Below are positions 42,021 through 54,247 of a stretch of 64,000 bases of DNA, piece after piece. The notes beneath the pieces are model-generated. The model saw nothing but the letters and a program-made list of their open reading frames with translations, was not told the origin of the DNA and ran no database searches. The stretch is from Cryptomeria japonica (Eukaryota > Streptophyta > Pinopsida > Cupressales > Cupressaceae), in assembly GCF_030272615.1 (NCBI RefSeq), contig NC_081413.1, positions 556,913,136 through 556,977,135 on the forward strand, given 5' to 3'. Both the position numbers and the translations under genes were made by a program. The first letter of the stretch is position 1, and every line of letters starts with the position of its first letter.

Positions 42021-42159
42021 GGAAGTAGATGCCCCATTGCGTTGAAAAAGAATCTCTTGATGCCAATGGTGGATGGATGGAGATGTGAGTTGATAGTTGT
42101 TTTGAACCATAACAGCCTTGTTGAGACTTAGGTTATTAGGATAAATGCTTGTTGTAGTC

Positions 42160-44250
42160 TAGGTGTGCCATGATTGCTTACTTGTTGAGACCCGAAGATA
42201 CTTGATTAAGGTATCTGTTGATAGTCTAGGTTTAAACTTAAGAAAGTTTGAAACAAAACAACTGATGATGATGATTGATGCACGTGTGTAGGAGGACCTT
42301 CTTGTCTTATAGATGTGGGAGAGGCATCCAGCCACACAGGTGTTGCATGATTGATTGACATAGGTCAAAGTTGATTGCATTGCAGCGACAGACCTATATG
42401 ATGTTATATATATGCCCATGATTTGGATGAATCGTGGTTTGATCACAGCATTGGCAAAGTGGCGACATAGTGAGACATGCACATTTCACTTAGTGTAGGG
42501 GGAGATGACGGTTACACTGGAGGATGTATGGCGCATCCTACACATTCCTATTCGAGGAGAGTTGGTGACGTATGATTGAGCTTGGGGAACAAAAACAGTG
42601 CAAAGATTATTTGATGAGGATGTATTTATTGATGATGGTTTGATAGCATGGGAGGATATAGCTGCTTTGAATGAGCCATTATCGGCGGTGTTATCAGGGA
42701 TTGTTGGGGGACTGCTATGCCCAGATCGATGATCGCATGGATTGGCCGTTGGTTGGGGCCAGGTTATAGAGCAGATGATGATAGAGGGGACCCGCTTTGC
42801 ATGGGGACCTGCTTTGTATGGGGACCGTGCGCTCTATCGCACTTATATCGAGAGCTACATGAGGTAGTATACCAAGAGGTGAGCTCATTGGGAGTGGGGA
42901 TCACTCTTCTTCATATTTGGGTGTGGGAGCACCTTCCTGTGACTTGATTGGTGAGTCTAAGATTTAGGGCAGTAGATCAGCCCTATGTATATATGTATGG
43001 CGGTATGATGAGTCAGCCCCACCTAGGGAAGTTAGAGTGGTGGCGGCGGGCACTGGATGAGTTAGATACAGTGATCTGGAGGTTGTATATTGAGTGTGAG
43101 CCCTAGGAGGATGATGCATAGGCCTTACCGTATGTGTTTATGACATGATACCTCATTGATAGGACATCCTACAATGTGGAGAGATAGGTACTGGGGAGAG
43201 TACTGAGATAGTTTGGACGAAGGCAGGGATTGTCGAGTGGATCGGGAGAGTACGCATGGGTGGTCCAAGAGAGGTTCTAGTGGGGGCTAGTTTTACCTTA
43301 TGATTAGGATTTGGCAGAGTTTTGCATGCTACAGGAGAGATCATGGGAGATGAGGTGAGGGATTGTAGATGCAGGGGTTTCTGAGGAGTTCACACAGTAT
43401 ATCACGACACATACGATTCCTTGGATATCAGATCCAGCAAAGCCTATTCCTTCCTTTGAGGAGGAGAGGAGACAGAGACGAAGGAGGAGAGGAGGTCATG
43501 TAGGTGGATGAGGGAGAGGGGATGGAGGTGGTGGGGATGGAGGAGGAGGTGATGGAGGAGGAGGAGGAGGATTTGGAAGAGGTGGTGGATTTGGAGGTGG
43601 AGGTGGGAGTGGTGGACGGTTACAGCGGAGAGGGAGAGGTGCGCAGCCTTTGCAGCTATCACAAGGACCTTTGATGCAAGGAGGCATGAGATTAGGTGGC
43701 AAGGATGTAGGGGAGGGACTACTACCTATGGATACAGGGGAGGGAGCCACTGGAGAGGGGGCAAAGAGGCACCTATGGATATGGGGGAGGGAGCTACAGG
43801 AGGAGATTTGTGGGACCATATGATATTAGTTTTGCAGACGTGGCTAGAGGATATGGAGGCCGAGGTGGCAGCTAGAGATATGTAGCTATTTGCACAAGAG
43901 TCAAAGCTAACTATAATGATGTAGGAGAGAGATCAAGCTATGGATAGGGCGATCCAGTTACAGGAGAGAGTGCGGGCCTTGGAGGGATTGCAGGGACAGG
44001 GGCCTTCTGTGGATGCATTGGCGAGGGAGTTACGGAGAGCAGGTGTAGAGGTTGATTACTAGCGGGGCCTATATGAGTGGTCTCAGAGAATGTAGAGCAG
44101 TGGGGGTGTGATGGGTCCTCCACGACGAGATAGATCAAGTGCTGCGAGGGGAGTGGGGGAGCAGGTGGTGATGGTGGTACAGGTGATGATGGTGGTGCAA
44201 CATCTAGTCAGAGTGGTATCTGAGAGAGCATTTATGTATGTGACTACATT
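42160..44250 (+). pseudogene. antisense plant-mobile-domain (PMD) gene in Tat-3, decayed
   Basis: A plus-strand frame from about 42384 reads GLITALAKWRHSETCTFHL then, after one stop, GEMTVTLEDVWRILHIPIRG, the conserved PMD block. WGTKTVQRLFDEDVFIDDGL, VGWGQVIEQMMIEGTRF and EWWRR-like pieces (LGKLEWWRRALDEL) follow, then VLRQFGRRQGL near 43200. The C-terminus has a very glycine-rich tract (43500-43620), an acidic/glutamine-rich coiled-coil-like region (VRALEGLQGQGPSVDALARE) and MGPPRRDRSS, matching the MGPP tail in Tat-1. More than six stops show decay. It is oriented opposite to pol, as in Tat-1. Extra ORFs of this kind are known in Tat-lineage elements; function is unknown. Confidence 0.72.
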
Positions 44251-46841
44251 ATCATTTTGGACTGTGTCGGGGATGGCTCTTGGTAGCCAATATTTTGGTC
44301 TTCATTGTACTCTAATACATGTATGTTTTTGGCGATATGATATGATATGATATATATGAGGAGATCCCATATTTTGTGATGATCTGCATGTTGATGACAT
44401 ATGATGTATGGTTTTATGCAGGATGATGATCTTATGATGTATGATTAGATGGATAGTTGTACTTGCTAGATGTATGTGTTTATGAGATGATTCCTATATG
44501 CATGTTTTATGATGATTTATTCCTACATGATGTATATATGCATGTTTTATGAATGTGGTACTAACATGTGGATGCAGGTTTATACTAACGATGATATAGA
44601 TAGTACTTGTGTTTTATGTTGATGAGATGATGATTATGCAGTAATGTGTGATATGGTTTAAAATGTAATGAATGAAATGATTTATGTAAGTGCATCTAGA
44701 TGGTTTAAAATGAATGCAATATGGATAAACAAATGTAAAGTACAAATGTTTATATGATGATATCTAAATGAATGCATATGTAAAATCTATAAACCAATGT
44801 TGAGACAAATGGTTTTATTATGATTTGATAAAAATGACTATGCGAAATGATAATGTGATGATAATGCAACTCATGGATAATGAATAACTGCACCTGAATG
44901 CAATTAAAAGGATAATGAATGCATTCTAATGAATCTTAAATGAAATTTGTTGTAAAATGCAAATGAATGAGTATAAGAATATACTAGAGGGATAAATGAA
45001 TGCACTTAATGAATGGATAGATAGATAAATGTATGCAACTATGGAAATATAAACAAATGTATGGTAAATAAGTTTAAATGATAATAAATGATGAGTTGTG
45101 AATAATACTAAATGAATGCATAGTAATGGCTAATAATGGTAATAAATGCAATGATGAGAATTTTTCATATAAGGGAATCTAAATGTCATGAGTTTGTAAT
45201 GAGGAAATGATGTAATGATACTAATGCAATTACATGATAATGAACTATATCTAGTAAATGTGATTAAATGATATGAAATGCACTCTAATGAATGGATAAG
45301 AAGGAAACTATATGCAAGCATATGAAAATGAACTAGGTGCATTTAAAGGAATCTAAATGTCATGAGTTTGTAATGAGGAAATGATGTAATGATACTAATG
45401 CAAGTACATGATAATGAACTAGGTGCATTTTAATGCAACTAATATGTAATGAAATGATGATGTGCTCATGATAGATGAATGCAAGGTTTGTAGACTTTGC
45501 ATGATGTACTAATGATGTATCAGAGAACTCTGTCGTGATTGTATCCAAGACCAATTCAATTTTCAAATAACTTCTCGTATTAAATCTTGTTCATACTTGC
45601 ATACAAAACTATGTATATGAATAATGAATGATTAAAAGGATGGGTGACATGCAATGGAATGCAATATAAATAGATGAGATGGAATGACGATCCATAGTGC
45701 TTTATTTTCATCATTGAGCATGGGTAGTATCAATCTTGGACGAGGTAGTAGGAACCAAGGATGGAGCATTGTACCTGCAAACAAGCAGCATAAAAAAATA
45801 ATAAAGAATATGGACCCTCCATAATGTTTCATGCTTATATGGTCGAGGTATACATTGTAGTCAGCAAGCCCTAGTGATCCATGACTGTATTTTTCATAAT
45901 ATCACGTAGCTTAGTGAACTTCCCACGTAGACACCATTAGTACATGCCCCAGAACTTCATTGGAATAATTCGTAGAAGATACATAAACAATGCTTAGGAA
46001 CCATCCTGGCCACTCTAATACTTGTGGATATCCCGGAGTAGCGTAGGAACCTGATATAAATGAATAAATAACCTACAAATCAATCAAGTATTTGATAGCT
46101 TTAAACAAAATTTTCTTGTCAAAGAAAATGTGATCTTGTCTTTGTTTTGGTAAGGAAGGATGCATCTGTGTTAAGACAGTTTGCACGTTTGATGTTGATT
46201 GTTTGGTTGATGTGATAAGTGGCCATCATTTGAGTATTTCACAATGATTGTTTGGTATCTACTTGGATGCGTATGTACAAAGCGTTGCCACATTTTTGAT
46301 TGATTTTTGATGTTTTTTGATATTTTTGGATTTTGATTGTTTTCCAATGTTTTTGGAGTTTTGTGAGATAGTTTTGAATGTTTTTGGTATTTTGTGATTG
46401 TTTTCAAATGTTTTTGGTATTTTGTGAGACAGTTTTGAATGAAGAACCCAATAACTCACAAGTAATACATAATCCACTTCCATCAAATAGGTTAAGGGCA
46501 TTACCCCCAGTTTAGACATGACTATGAAAAAGCGAGATGCAAGACGCATGAAGTACTATCCTTGCCTGCAGATCAATAACAAGCCATGGTTTTGACTGAT
46601 GGATGAGTGGATGCAATGAATGTGATCACAACAAGTCTGAAAGACAATGGAGCCATAGCCTTTACGAGTGACGCCTGTTTGCCAAGTTTTCACCATCGCA
46701 CTTACCCAAGGTGCCACTGGAGTGGTTGTTCACCGTTTGGATGCATGATTTTTCTTTATTATTTTGTATTTTTTTAGGACATTTATCTGAATGTTTTTGA
46801 TGGTTTTCTGGTATGTATGGGAGCCTTATGCTCTATACAAC
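44251..46841. other. Tat-3 spacer between PMD gene and integrase
   Basis: ATG- and AATG-rich low-complexity DNA with no supported gene. It contains a 73-bp direct repeat (45174-45246 and 45348-45420, one mismatch) and, at 46295-46445, tandem variants of a unit like TGTTTTTGGTATTTTGTGA, whose minus-strand translation gives repeated KIPKTF-type peptides. Confidence 0.6.
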
Positions 46842-48316
46842 TTATGTATAAAACTGTTTGAGGTGCATGTTGTTGATCGGATCTGTTAGCGGTTCTCCTT
46901 CTGAAGTAGCCAACTGATATGCCCCAGACCCAAATACAGCAGTGATAACATATGGACCCAGCCAGCTTGATTCAAACTTTCCCTGATGTTCTCTATTTGG
47001 TTGGTTACGAGGATTCTCTCTTAGAACAAAAACACCTACCTCAAATGTACGAGGTCTAACTCGATGATTATAGCTTCCGCTCATGCATTGTTGATAGGCT
47101 TTGAGGTGATTGTATGCAGTTTGTTGTTTCTCATCAAGTAGCTCTAAGTCTTGAAGATGTGAGACTCGGTATGCTTCATCATCTATGAGATTATGAAAGG
47201 AAACCCGTAGAGATGGTATCTCGACCTCAATAGGTAAGATATCTTCTACTCCATAGACCAATGAGTAAGGAGTTGCGTCTGTAGGGGTTCGAATGCTAGT
47301 TCGATACGCCCATAGTGCTAGATTTAATTGAACATGCCAAACACGACCGACATCATTGACTATTTTCTTGATGATTCTTAATATGTTCTTGTTTGATTAT
47401 TCGGCCTAACCATTTCCTTGTGGGTAATAAGGAGTAGAAAAGTGGTGTTGAATGTGAAACTTCTCACAGAGTTCACAGACATCTTGATTTTTGAAAGGAA
47501 GCCCGTTATCTGTGATGATGGACATGGGTACACCGTATCGGTAGATGATGTAATTAAGGATGAATGAGGCGATCTGCTTGCCGGTGACTTGGGTAAGTGG
47601 AACAACTTCGATCCACTTTGTGAAGTATTCGGTAGCGGTAATGATGAACTTATCGTCGTTGGATGAAGATGGATGGATTTTACCCACAAGGTCAAGTCCC
47701 CACTGACAAAAGGGCCATGGTGTTTTGATCGGTTGCAATTCTTGTGCTGGTGCATGTATTGGGTCTCCATGAACTTGGCATTTCTTGCATTTTCTGATAA
47801 AGTAGTATGAGTCTTTTTCCATTGATGGCCAATAGTATCCAGCACGTATGAGTCTTTATCTAGTGAAGGACCGCTTGCATGAGTTCCACAAATTCCTTCA
47901 TGTACCTCTTCCAAGGCCTTTGTTATCTCATCTTGTTCCATACATCGAAGGAGAGTACCATCAAGACTGCGTTGGTATAGGGTTTTAGCAATAATGGTAT
48001 ATTGAGCGGTTTGGCGAATGAAGATTTTACGTTGGTTATTCGATTGGTTAGGAGGAAGTGTGTGATGGTGGAGGTAGGTGTAGAACTCACCATACCATGG
48101 GGATTCGGAACCAACAAGGTGACATATCATCTCAAATTCAGGGATATCATAAGCGGGAATCCAAAGTTGTTCCACCAAGAACTTGTAACATGTTGAATTT
48201 TGTGGAAGATCTAGGAGAGATGCGATAGTAGCCATAGCGTTAGTAGCTCGATTTTGATCTTTGGGTATCTGCTCAAAGGTGATAGTAGTAAATGATTCCT
48301 TTAGATTGTCCACCAT
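46842..48316 (-). pseudogene. Tat-3 integrase
   Basis: Zinc domain: HEGICGTHASG followed, after a frame change, by CKKCQVHGD. Core: WGLDLVGKIHPSSSNDDKFI with the first aspartate changed (TATEYFTKWIEVVPL has E where D is usual), ITDNGLPFKNQD (second aspartate), YYPQGNG, then a stop directly before AE at about 47405, so the catalytic glutamate lies after the break. The C-terminus (47261-46842) has EVEIPSLRVSFHNLIDDEAY and the GPY-type FESSWLGPYVITAVF. Confidence 0.82.
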
Positions 48317-48421
48317 TTGCTTGTACAGAATGAGTTTGTCATCCTTGGTCTGATATTCATCGATTACTTTTCGGATGACCAGTTGGGAGTCGCCATATAT
48401 TTGTAGCTCTTTTAACTTCCA

Positions 48422-48874
48422 CTATATGGCTAGTCTGAGTCCTGCAATCAAGGCCTCATACTCTGCTATGTTGTTTGTGCATGGAAATGTGAGCCTATAA
48501 GACTTCGGGATATTGTCACCTTGAGGTGCAATAAACAAAATACCTGCCCCTGAGGCATTCCTAGTGTATGAACCATCAAAGTATAGTTTCCATGGTGGTG
48601 CTTCTGTGATCATGAATATCTCTTCATCCAGAAAATTGGAAATGAGAGGATGATTGCCTATGAGGGGAGCATCGACCAACTGATCTGCAATAACTTGACC
48701 TTTGATAGCCTTACGATCTACATACTCGATGTCAAATTCACTTAGAATCATCACCCATTTGGCTAAGCAGCCTGTCAATGCTGCTTTGCCGAGTAAGTAC
48801 TTTAGTGGATCAATCTTGGTAATGAGTTGTACTTTATGTGTTAACAAGTAGTGCATCAATTTAGTGGCTGCCAA
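48422..48874 (-). pseudogene. Tat-3 second (archaeal-type) RNase H
   Basis: 150-codon open frame with AKWVMILSEFDIEYVDRKAI, WKLYFDGSYTRNASGAGIL and TNNIAEYEALIAGLRLAI. These keep the acidic motif positions (FDGS, EYEAL) of the archaeal-type RNase H. It follows the classical RNase H and confirms the Tat lineage. The continuation below 48422 is interrupted. Confidence 0.8.
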
Positions 48875-48892
48875 GATTACTGCTAGGCAAGC

Positions 48893-50104
48893 TCACTCAA
48901 TAGGTGTGTAATTGAGTTCATAGCCGACCAGTGTGCGAGAGATGTAGTAAACAACACACTCTTTCCCTTCTGCATTGTGTTGTGCCAGTAGTACACCTAA
49001 TGTCGTATTTGTTGCTGAAATATAGAGCAATATAGGTCCACTTAGATCTGGTGGGATCAATAATGGTGTATTCATGAGATAGTCTTTAAGCATCTAGAAT
49101 GCTTGATGGCATCTGGTATTCCATTGAAAGCAGATGTTTTTGTGTAACAGGTGTGTAAAGGGGTGACACTTATCTGCCAATTGTGTAATGAATCTTCAGA
49201 TGGATTGTAGCCGCCCTTGTAATGTCCTTAGCTGACTGATGTTTCATGGAGGTGGCATGTCCATGATTGCTTTGATCTTTGCAGGATCGACCTTAATGCC
49301 TTTGCTTGAGACAATATATCCTAGAAGTTTCCCTAAGGTTACTCCAAAGACACATTTCTTTGGGTTGAGTCGAACATGATATTGTTCCAGTCTATCAAAT
49401 ATTTGCTCTAATATTTCTAGATGACCTTCTCTCATGAGTGATTTTGATAGTATGTCATCAACATAATCTTCCATTATAGTATGCATCATGTCATGGAAGA
49501 TGGTGATAATTGCTCATTGATAGGTTGCTCATGCGTTCTTTAGACCAAAAGGTATTGCATTTCAGCAGTATGTTCCCCATGGACATGTGAAGGACATCTT
49601 ATGTTGATCCTCTGGTGCGATCTTTATCTGATTGTACCCTAAAAATCCATCCATGAGTGAAAGCATGACATGTCCTGCTGTTAGGTCTACAATTATGTCG
49701 ATGTTTGGTAGGGGGAAGTCATCTTTAGGACATGCCTTGTTTAGATCTCTGAAATCAGTATAGATACGGATGCCCCCATTTGGTTTGCCGACAGGCACAA
49801 TGTTGGAGATCCAATTTGCATAATCAATTGGTGTAAAGAAACCAACATCTAGGAGTTTCTTAAGTTATGCTTTAACTAGTACCGCAATCTGGGGATGCAT
49901 CTTGCGAAGGTTCTGTTTGACAGGTTTAGCTCCTTCTGCTATGGTGAGGTGATGCATGACTAAATCAGGATCAAGACCAGGCATGTTTGCATATGACCAT
50001 GCAAACTTGATCTGGTATTTTTTGAAGAATTCGACAAACTTAGGTTGTTCCTCTGGATTTAAAAGAGATGCTAGATGTATGTGGTGAGTTTCAGGAGTCC
50101 CCAC
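48893..50104 (-). pseudogene. Tat-3 reverse transcriptase and first RNase H
   Basis: Four open pieces: 50104-49865 (RT entry: GAKPVKQNLRKMHPQIAV), 49798-49562 (GGIRIYTDFRDLNKACPKDD, LMDGFLGYNQIKIAPEDQHK), 49489-49244 (catalytic box EDYVDDILSKS; LNPKKCVFGV) and 49093-48893 (RNase H: GPILLYISATNTTLGVLLAQ). Intervening stops and shifts are few, so the domain order is clear. The YVDD box is intact. Confidence 0.83.
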
Positions 50105-50146
50105 ATTATATTATTTTGTCTCTTCGATAAGGACTGTTGATCGTTC

Positions 50147-51613
50147 CTACTGTGTACTGGAGGGGAGAATGTTAAACCTTTCATCCTTAGGTGCCTCGGA
50201 GAGGCTTTCACCATTGGATACGCTCTTTCTTTTTACTTTTGTGGGATCAAATAGTGCCACAGTGTGGTTTTCACTGGAAGATCCATGTTTTATTGTTATG
50301 TTTTTACAGTTGAAAGGTTTGGCATCCGCCCCAAAGTATGTTGTGCTATTAAGTTCAATGGTGAAGCCAACTTTGTGATCCCCACTTGGTATGTTATCCC
50401 GTAGGTCCAAAAAGTCAATGATCGCCTCATTGTTTTGGAAATGGTCAATGCATGGGGGATTAGATTGGTTCCATTCGATGAGTTCAGGATGTTTAATAGG
50501 CATTACCTCATCAATCAGGTTAAGTTCATAAGAGGTGTCAGTGAGGGTTAAGATGTTGTGGTGAAGGTCGTTGATGGTACTCTCCTTGTCAGAAGTAGGC
50601 ATAGGATGTGACGTAGGGTATGTGGAAGATGTTTCTAGTTCAAGAATCCAAGAGGTCTTTATTTGCACTTCTCTATAAACAGGGATATCTTTACGAGGTG
50701 GAGGTAGTGATGCATCTTCCTCGTCTGAAGTATTAAGTTGAACGGAATAAAATTCCCACTCATGTGAGTTAGTCTCTGAGTCGCTTTCTAGTATCCAATT
50801 ACTATACCATACTGGGATGTCCTTTGATTTAAACGCTGCAGGTGTGATCTGTTGATGTACCATTGTAGATGAAATGATTGGTGTTGCAAGAAGGATTATG
50901 GGGATCAATGAATCCAATACAGGTAGTATCAGCATTGTTGAATCTGTTGCTTCTGCTAGAATTGCCAGTGTTGTTGATACTGTTGGGGGTTCTGATACTG
51001 CTAATGGTGTTGTTGTTGTTGATGGAGTTGTTGGTTTGATTGGTGGGATGATTGGTGTTGTGAATGTTATTGCTGGGATGTTCAACCATATTGGAGTAAT
51101 TGTTGTGGTTTTGGGTGCCGCTGATATAATCAAAGGTGACCTCTTTATATTTGTAGTCGGCTGATATAGAGGTTTGTTGGGTTTCCCTTTGAATATGAGT
51201 TTAGGAAGAATCTCCTTTTGAAAGCCTAAGCCTGTGTTATCTTTGGGCTTTAATTCTGGCTGTAGTGGCTCATGTAGTCCTTGCTTGCAAGGTCCCAAGG
51301 CACTCTGACCATCATAACCAATTCTTTTCATAATGAGAAGGCTTTTTCCATATTGATCTGTGGGAAGCTTAGCTTGTGGGATGTCTGTGGTGATAGGGTC
51401 TTTATAGATCCATTCTGCTAAGTCTTCATCTCTGGTCTCTTCTTCTGGACTCTTTCCAAGGATGAAAGGCATCAAAGTGCATGCTGGCTTGATCAGTGGT
51501 GCTTGAAGTAACCTTTGAAGTTTACCATGAGTTCTAGGAGAAGTGGGCATTTGTCCAACACAAAAGAGTTGGCTTAGATTGTACTCTCCAGGACCTTCCT
51601 CTACCATTTTCAT
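50147..51613 (-). pseudogene. Tat-3 protease-RT linker with G-patch-like motif
   Basis: 488-codon open frame between protease and RT. Around residues 90-135 it reads MKRIGYDGQSALGPCKQGL then KDNTGLGFQKE, the glycine spacing of a G-patch (RNA-binding) as found in Tat elements. A long Thr/Ile/Pro-rich, low-complexity middle follows, then an acidic section with WNQSNPPCIDHFQNNEAIID. The length without a stop is notable in an otherwise broken element. Confidence 0.7.
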
Positions 51614-51718
51614 CTCGAGCTTCTCTTACTTGGGTATAGTGGTGTTTGAACTGGAAAGAGAGGCTAGACTAACGTATGAGGTGGATGATGTGGCTTCTCT
51701 CTTGTTAGGAATGGTAAT

Positions 51719-52219
51719 CTATGGTTGATGATTGATATTGTGACAATATGCAAATGGATTTGCATCCCCTAGGATTGTAATTTCTACACCATTATGAGGA
51801 AACTTGATACACTGGTGGTAGGTGGATGGAACGGCTTGCATGGCGTGTATCCAAGGTCTTCCTAACAATAAATTATACAATAGAGGAAGGTCCAGAACTT
51901 GACATATGATATGCTTCACCACTGGGCCCACTCAGATTGGTAGCACAACTGCTCCTTTGGATGAACGCTTTGCATCATCATAATCTTTTATGGTTATCTT
52001 TTTGCGGGGATCCACTGATTCAACTGCATAGCCCAATGTTGTGACCAATTGTAGTGTATAGATATTTAGGCCTACTCCATTGTCGATCAAGACTCGCTTG
52101 ATCTGATGTTGGTTGATAAATTCTTCAATATGGAGTGAGGCGTTATGAGGTTGTTGGAAGGATGTATTGTCACTTTTAGAGAAAGTGAGACATGGTGATG
52201 ACCTCAGATTTCCAACCAT
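51719..52219 (-). pseudogene. Tat-3 aspartic protease
   Basis: 52219-51932 reads HQIKRVLIDNGVGLNIYTL, the retropepsin loop with DNG in place of DTG/DSG. After one stop, 51931-51719 gives [20 protein letters not shown], the conserved C-terminal segment. DNG is found in some Tat-type proteases, so it need not be inactivating. Confidence 0.7.
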
Positions 52220-52528
52220 AGCTTAGAATTGATTCGTATTTAGATTCGCAGGGACTGATGCCTCTTGGAGAGCTTGATCCAAGATTGTTTTATGAGATGG
52301 GGATAGGCACAAAATCTCTAAGATGGAGATAAGTGCAGGTGTCTTATCTAATTGTTCCACAAGGTTATACTACTTTGGGATGGAATGTGTGCCTTGTGGA
52401 GCTGCTTTGATGGTGATCTTGCTGCGACACGTAACAACATTGTACGTAGAGTTTGGATTTTTGATGGTAATGGTTGCAATTTATTCATTGGCATCATATA
52501 AGTGATTCACAGTGTAATTATAGGCAGC

Positions 52529-54247
52529 TCACGTATAATCAGTGGTATCTGTGTTTCGCCCTAAAGTGGAAGGACCCCTTTGATCTTGTGATGGAAGTGG
52601 ATTCTTAAACATAAGATGATCATTATTTATTGTTTTTGGGTTGTGTTCTTCAATTTCAATCTTGCCTCGGTCAATGAGATCTTGAATAAGATCTTTCGAT
52701 TGGTGACAATTGCTTGTTTTATGCCCTTTTTCTTGATGGAATTCGTAGTGTTCATTATCCCTCCACCATGAAGGTTTGATCTGAGGTTTGTAATTGGATG
52801 TTTTTGATAAAGTCACCAGATTTGAAGAGACCAACTGACGCAACACTATTTCAATAGGTTCCCCTAAGGAAGTGTACGTTCATTTTTGTTTATAATTTTG
52901 CTGGCGTTGTCTTGGTTCTTCTTGCGGTACTTTGCATCCTTGATTTGGTGGGGGAGGAACCGTGGTGGTCTTAGGAGGGGGGTTTTGCCCTGCAAATCAG
53001 ACCACAGGTTGTGCACTTTTGATAGTTCTTGCATCTACAACCCCATCATTGATGATGTTTTTGTTTTTACTTCAAAAGTTAGGTTTATCATTGTTGAATC
53101 ATGGGCGAGGCGCATCTTTGGGTTCATTGTATATTTTGATAAGCCCCTTTTTGATGAGGGCCCTTTCACATTTTAAACCCTGTGTGATCATGTCATTGAA
53201 AGACTCTGTACCTTTCATGTCTAAATGAAATCCCATTTCTTCATTCAAGTTGGAAATAAATATTTCCACTAGCTCTCTTTCAAGTAGTTGAAGGGAACGC
53301 CTGCTAGACATTTGTAGCCATCATTGCAGGAAAGCTGAAAATAGCTCCCCTAGTTTTTGCTTAGTGTTACACAAATCGACCATGGTGATATCGTGTTCAA
53401 TATTATGTGAGTAATGTGCAATGAATTTCTGGACCAGTTCTTTGAATGATCTAATGCCGCCTGTTAGTCAGGAAAACCATTGCGTGGTTGTCCCTGCCAA
53501 ACTTTGAGGAAAGAGTCGCATTAGGTATGTGTCCTCATATGCCACTTCTAGGCATGCTGAATGAAATTCTCTAACATGATCGTGAGGGTTTCCTTTTCCT
53601 TGATACTTTTCAAACTTAGGTGTTTCAAACCCTTGTGGAAAAGGTGGCATATGTAGATTCCTATCAAGGCGATAGGGACAAATATCATTAATTGAAAACT
53701 GGTTTGTTTTCACACCATTGTGGAGTTGTTGGGCTAAATTTTTGATTTGTTGCCGCAACATGTCTATGTCATTTAGAGGGGGAGGAGGTGGGGGATTTCC
53801 TTGATGAAGGTTTTATTTGATGTGATCTCGACCTCTTTCTTCCTCATTATGACTTTGGCATTCTGATGCTTGCCTTAGTTGTGCAATATCAAAATCAGAG
53901 GCTAATTTGGCTCCCTCTTGGGCAAGTCTTAAAAAGTGAGCATTAGTGTTGCTCCTGAGTATTTCGTCAAAAAGTCGATTAAAGAGAGGGTTGTGTTGCG
54001 CCCTTTCTATTGCTGCAGGAGTGGGAGTACTTGGATTTTCATCATTTGTATTTCCTCCAAGGGCTTCTTGGAATTCATTGAGATTTTCCTCCTCTTCCTC
54101 TTCAATTTCGAGTTGTCTAGACCTTGATCTGGTTTGAGCTATTTTGTTTACAAGTTTTTGTTGAAGTTTGATGAAAATGATGATGAGTTGGTGATGAAAT
54201 GAAATATTGATGTTTGGTGAAGTGTTCTGCATATGGATCTCTAACAC
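52529..54247 (-). pseudogene. Tat-3 gag
   Basis: Pieces in order: 54247-53813 (acidic N-terminus with EIEEEEEENLNEF and SNTNAHFLRLAQEGAKLA), 53761-53468 (PFPQGFETPKFEKYQGKGNP, LFPQSLAGTTTQWFS: capsid core), 53311-53099 (ERELVEIFISNLNEEMGFHL: capsid C-terminal part), 52846-52529 with a zinc-knuckle relict YEFHQEKGHKTSNC, aligned with CX2HX4HX4C of Tat-2 but with Y at the first cysteine. Stops separate the pieces. Confidence 0.8.

Noticed and set aside
43496-43819. Proline-rich minus-strand frame with long PPPP runs
   Set aside because: It is the antisense of the glycine-rich tract in the plus-strand PMD gene, whose frame has supporting domain motifs.
46171-46549. Minus-strand frames with repeated KIPKTFENN as a repeat protein
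   Set aside because: They come from a local tandem DNA repeat in the Tat-3 spacer, without start context or homology.
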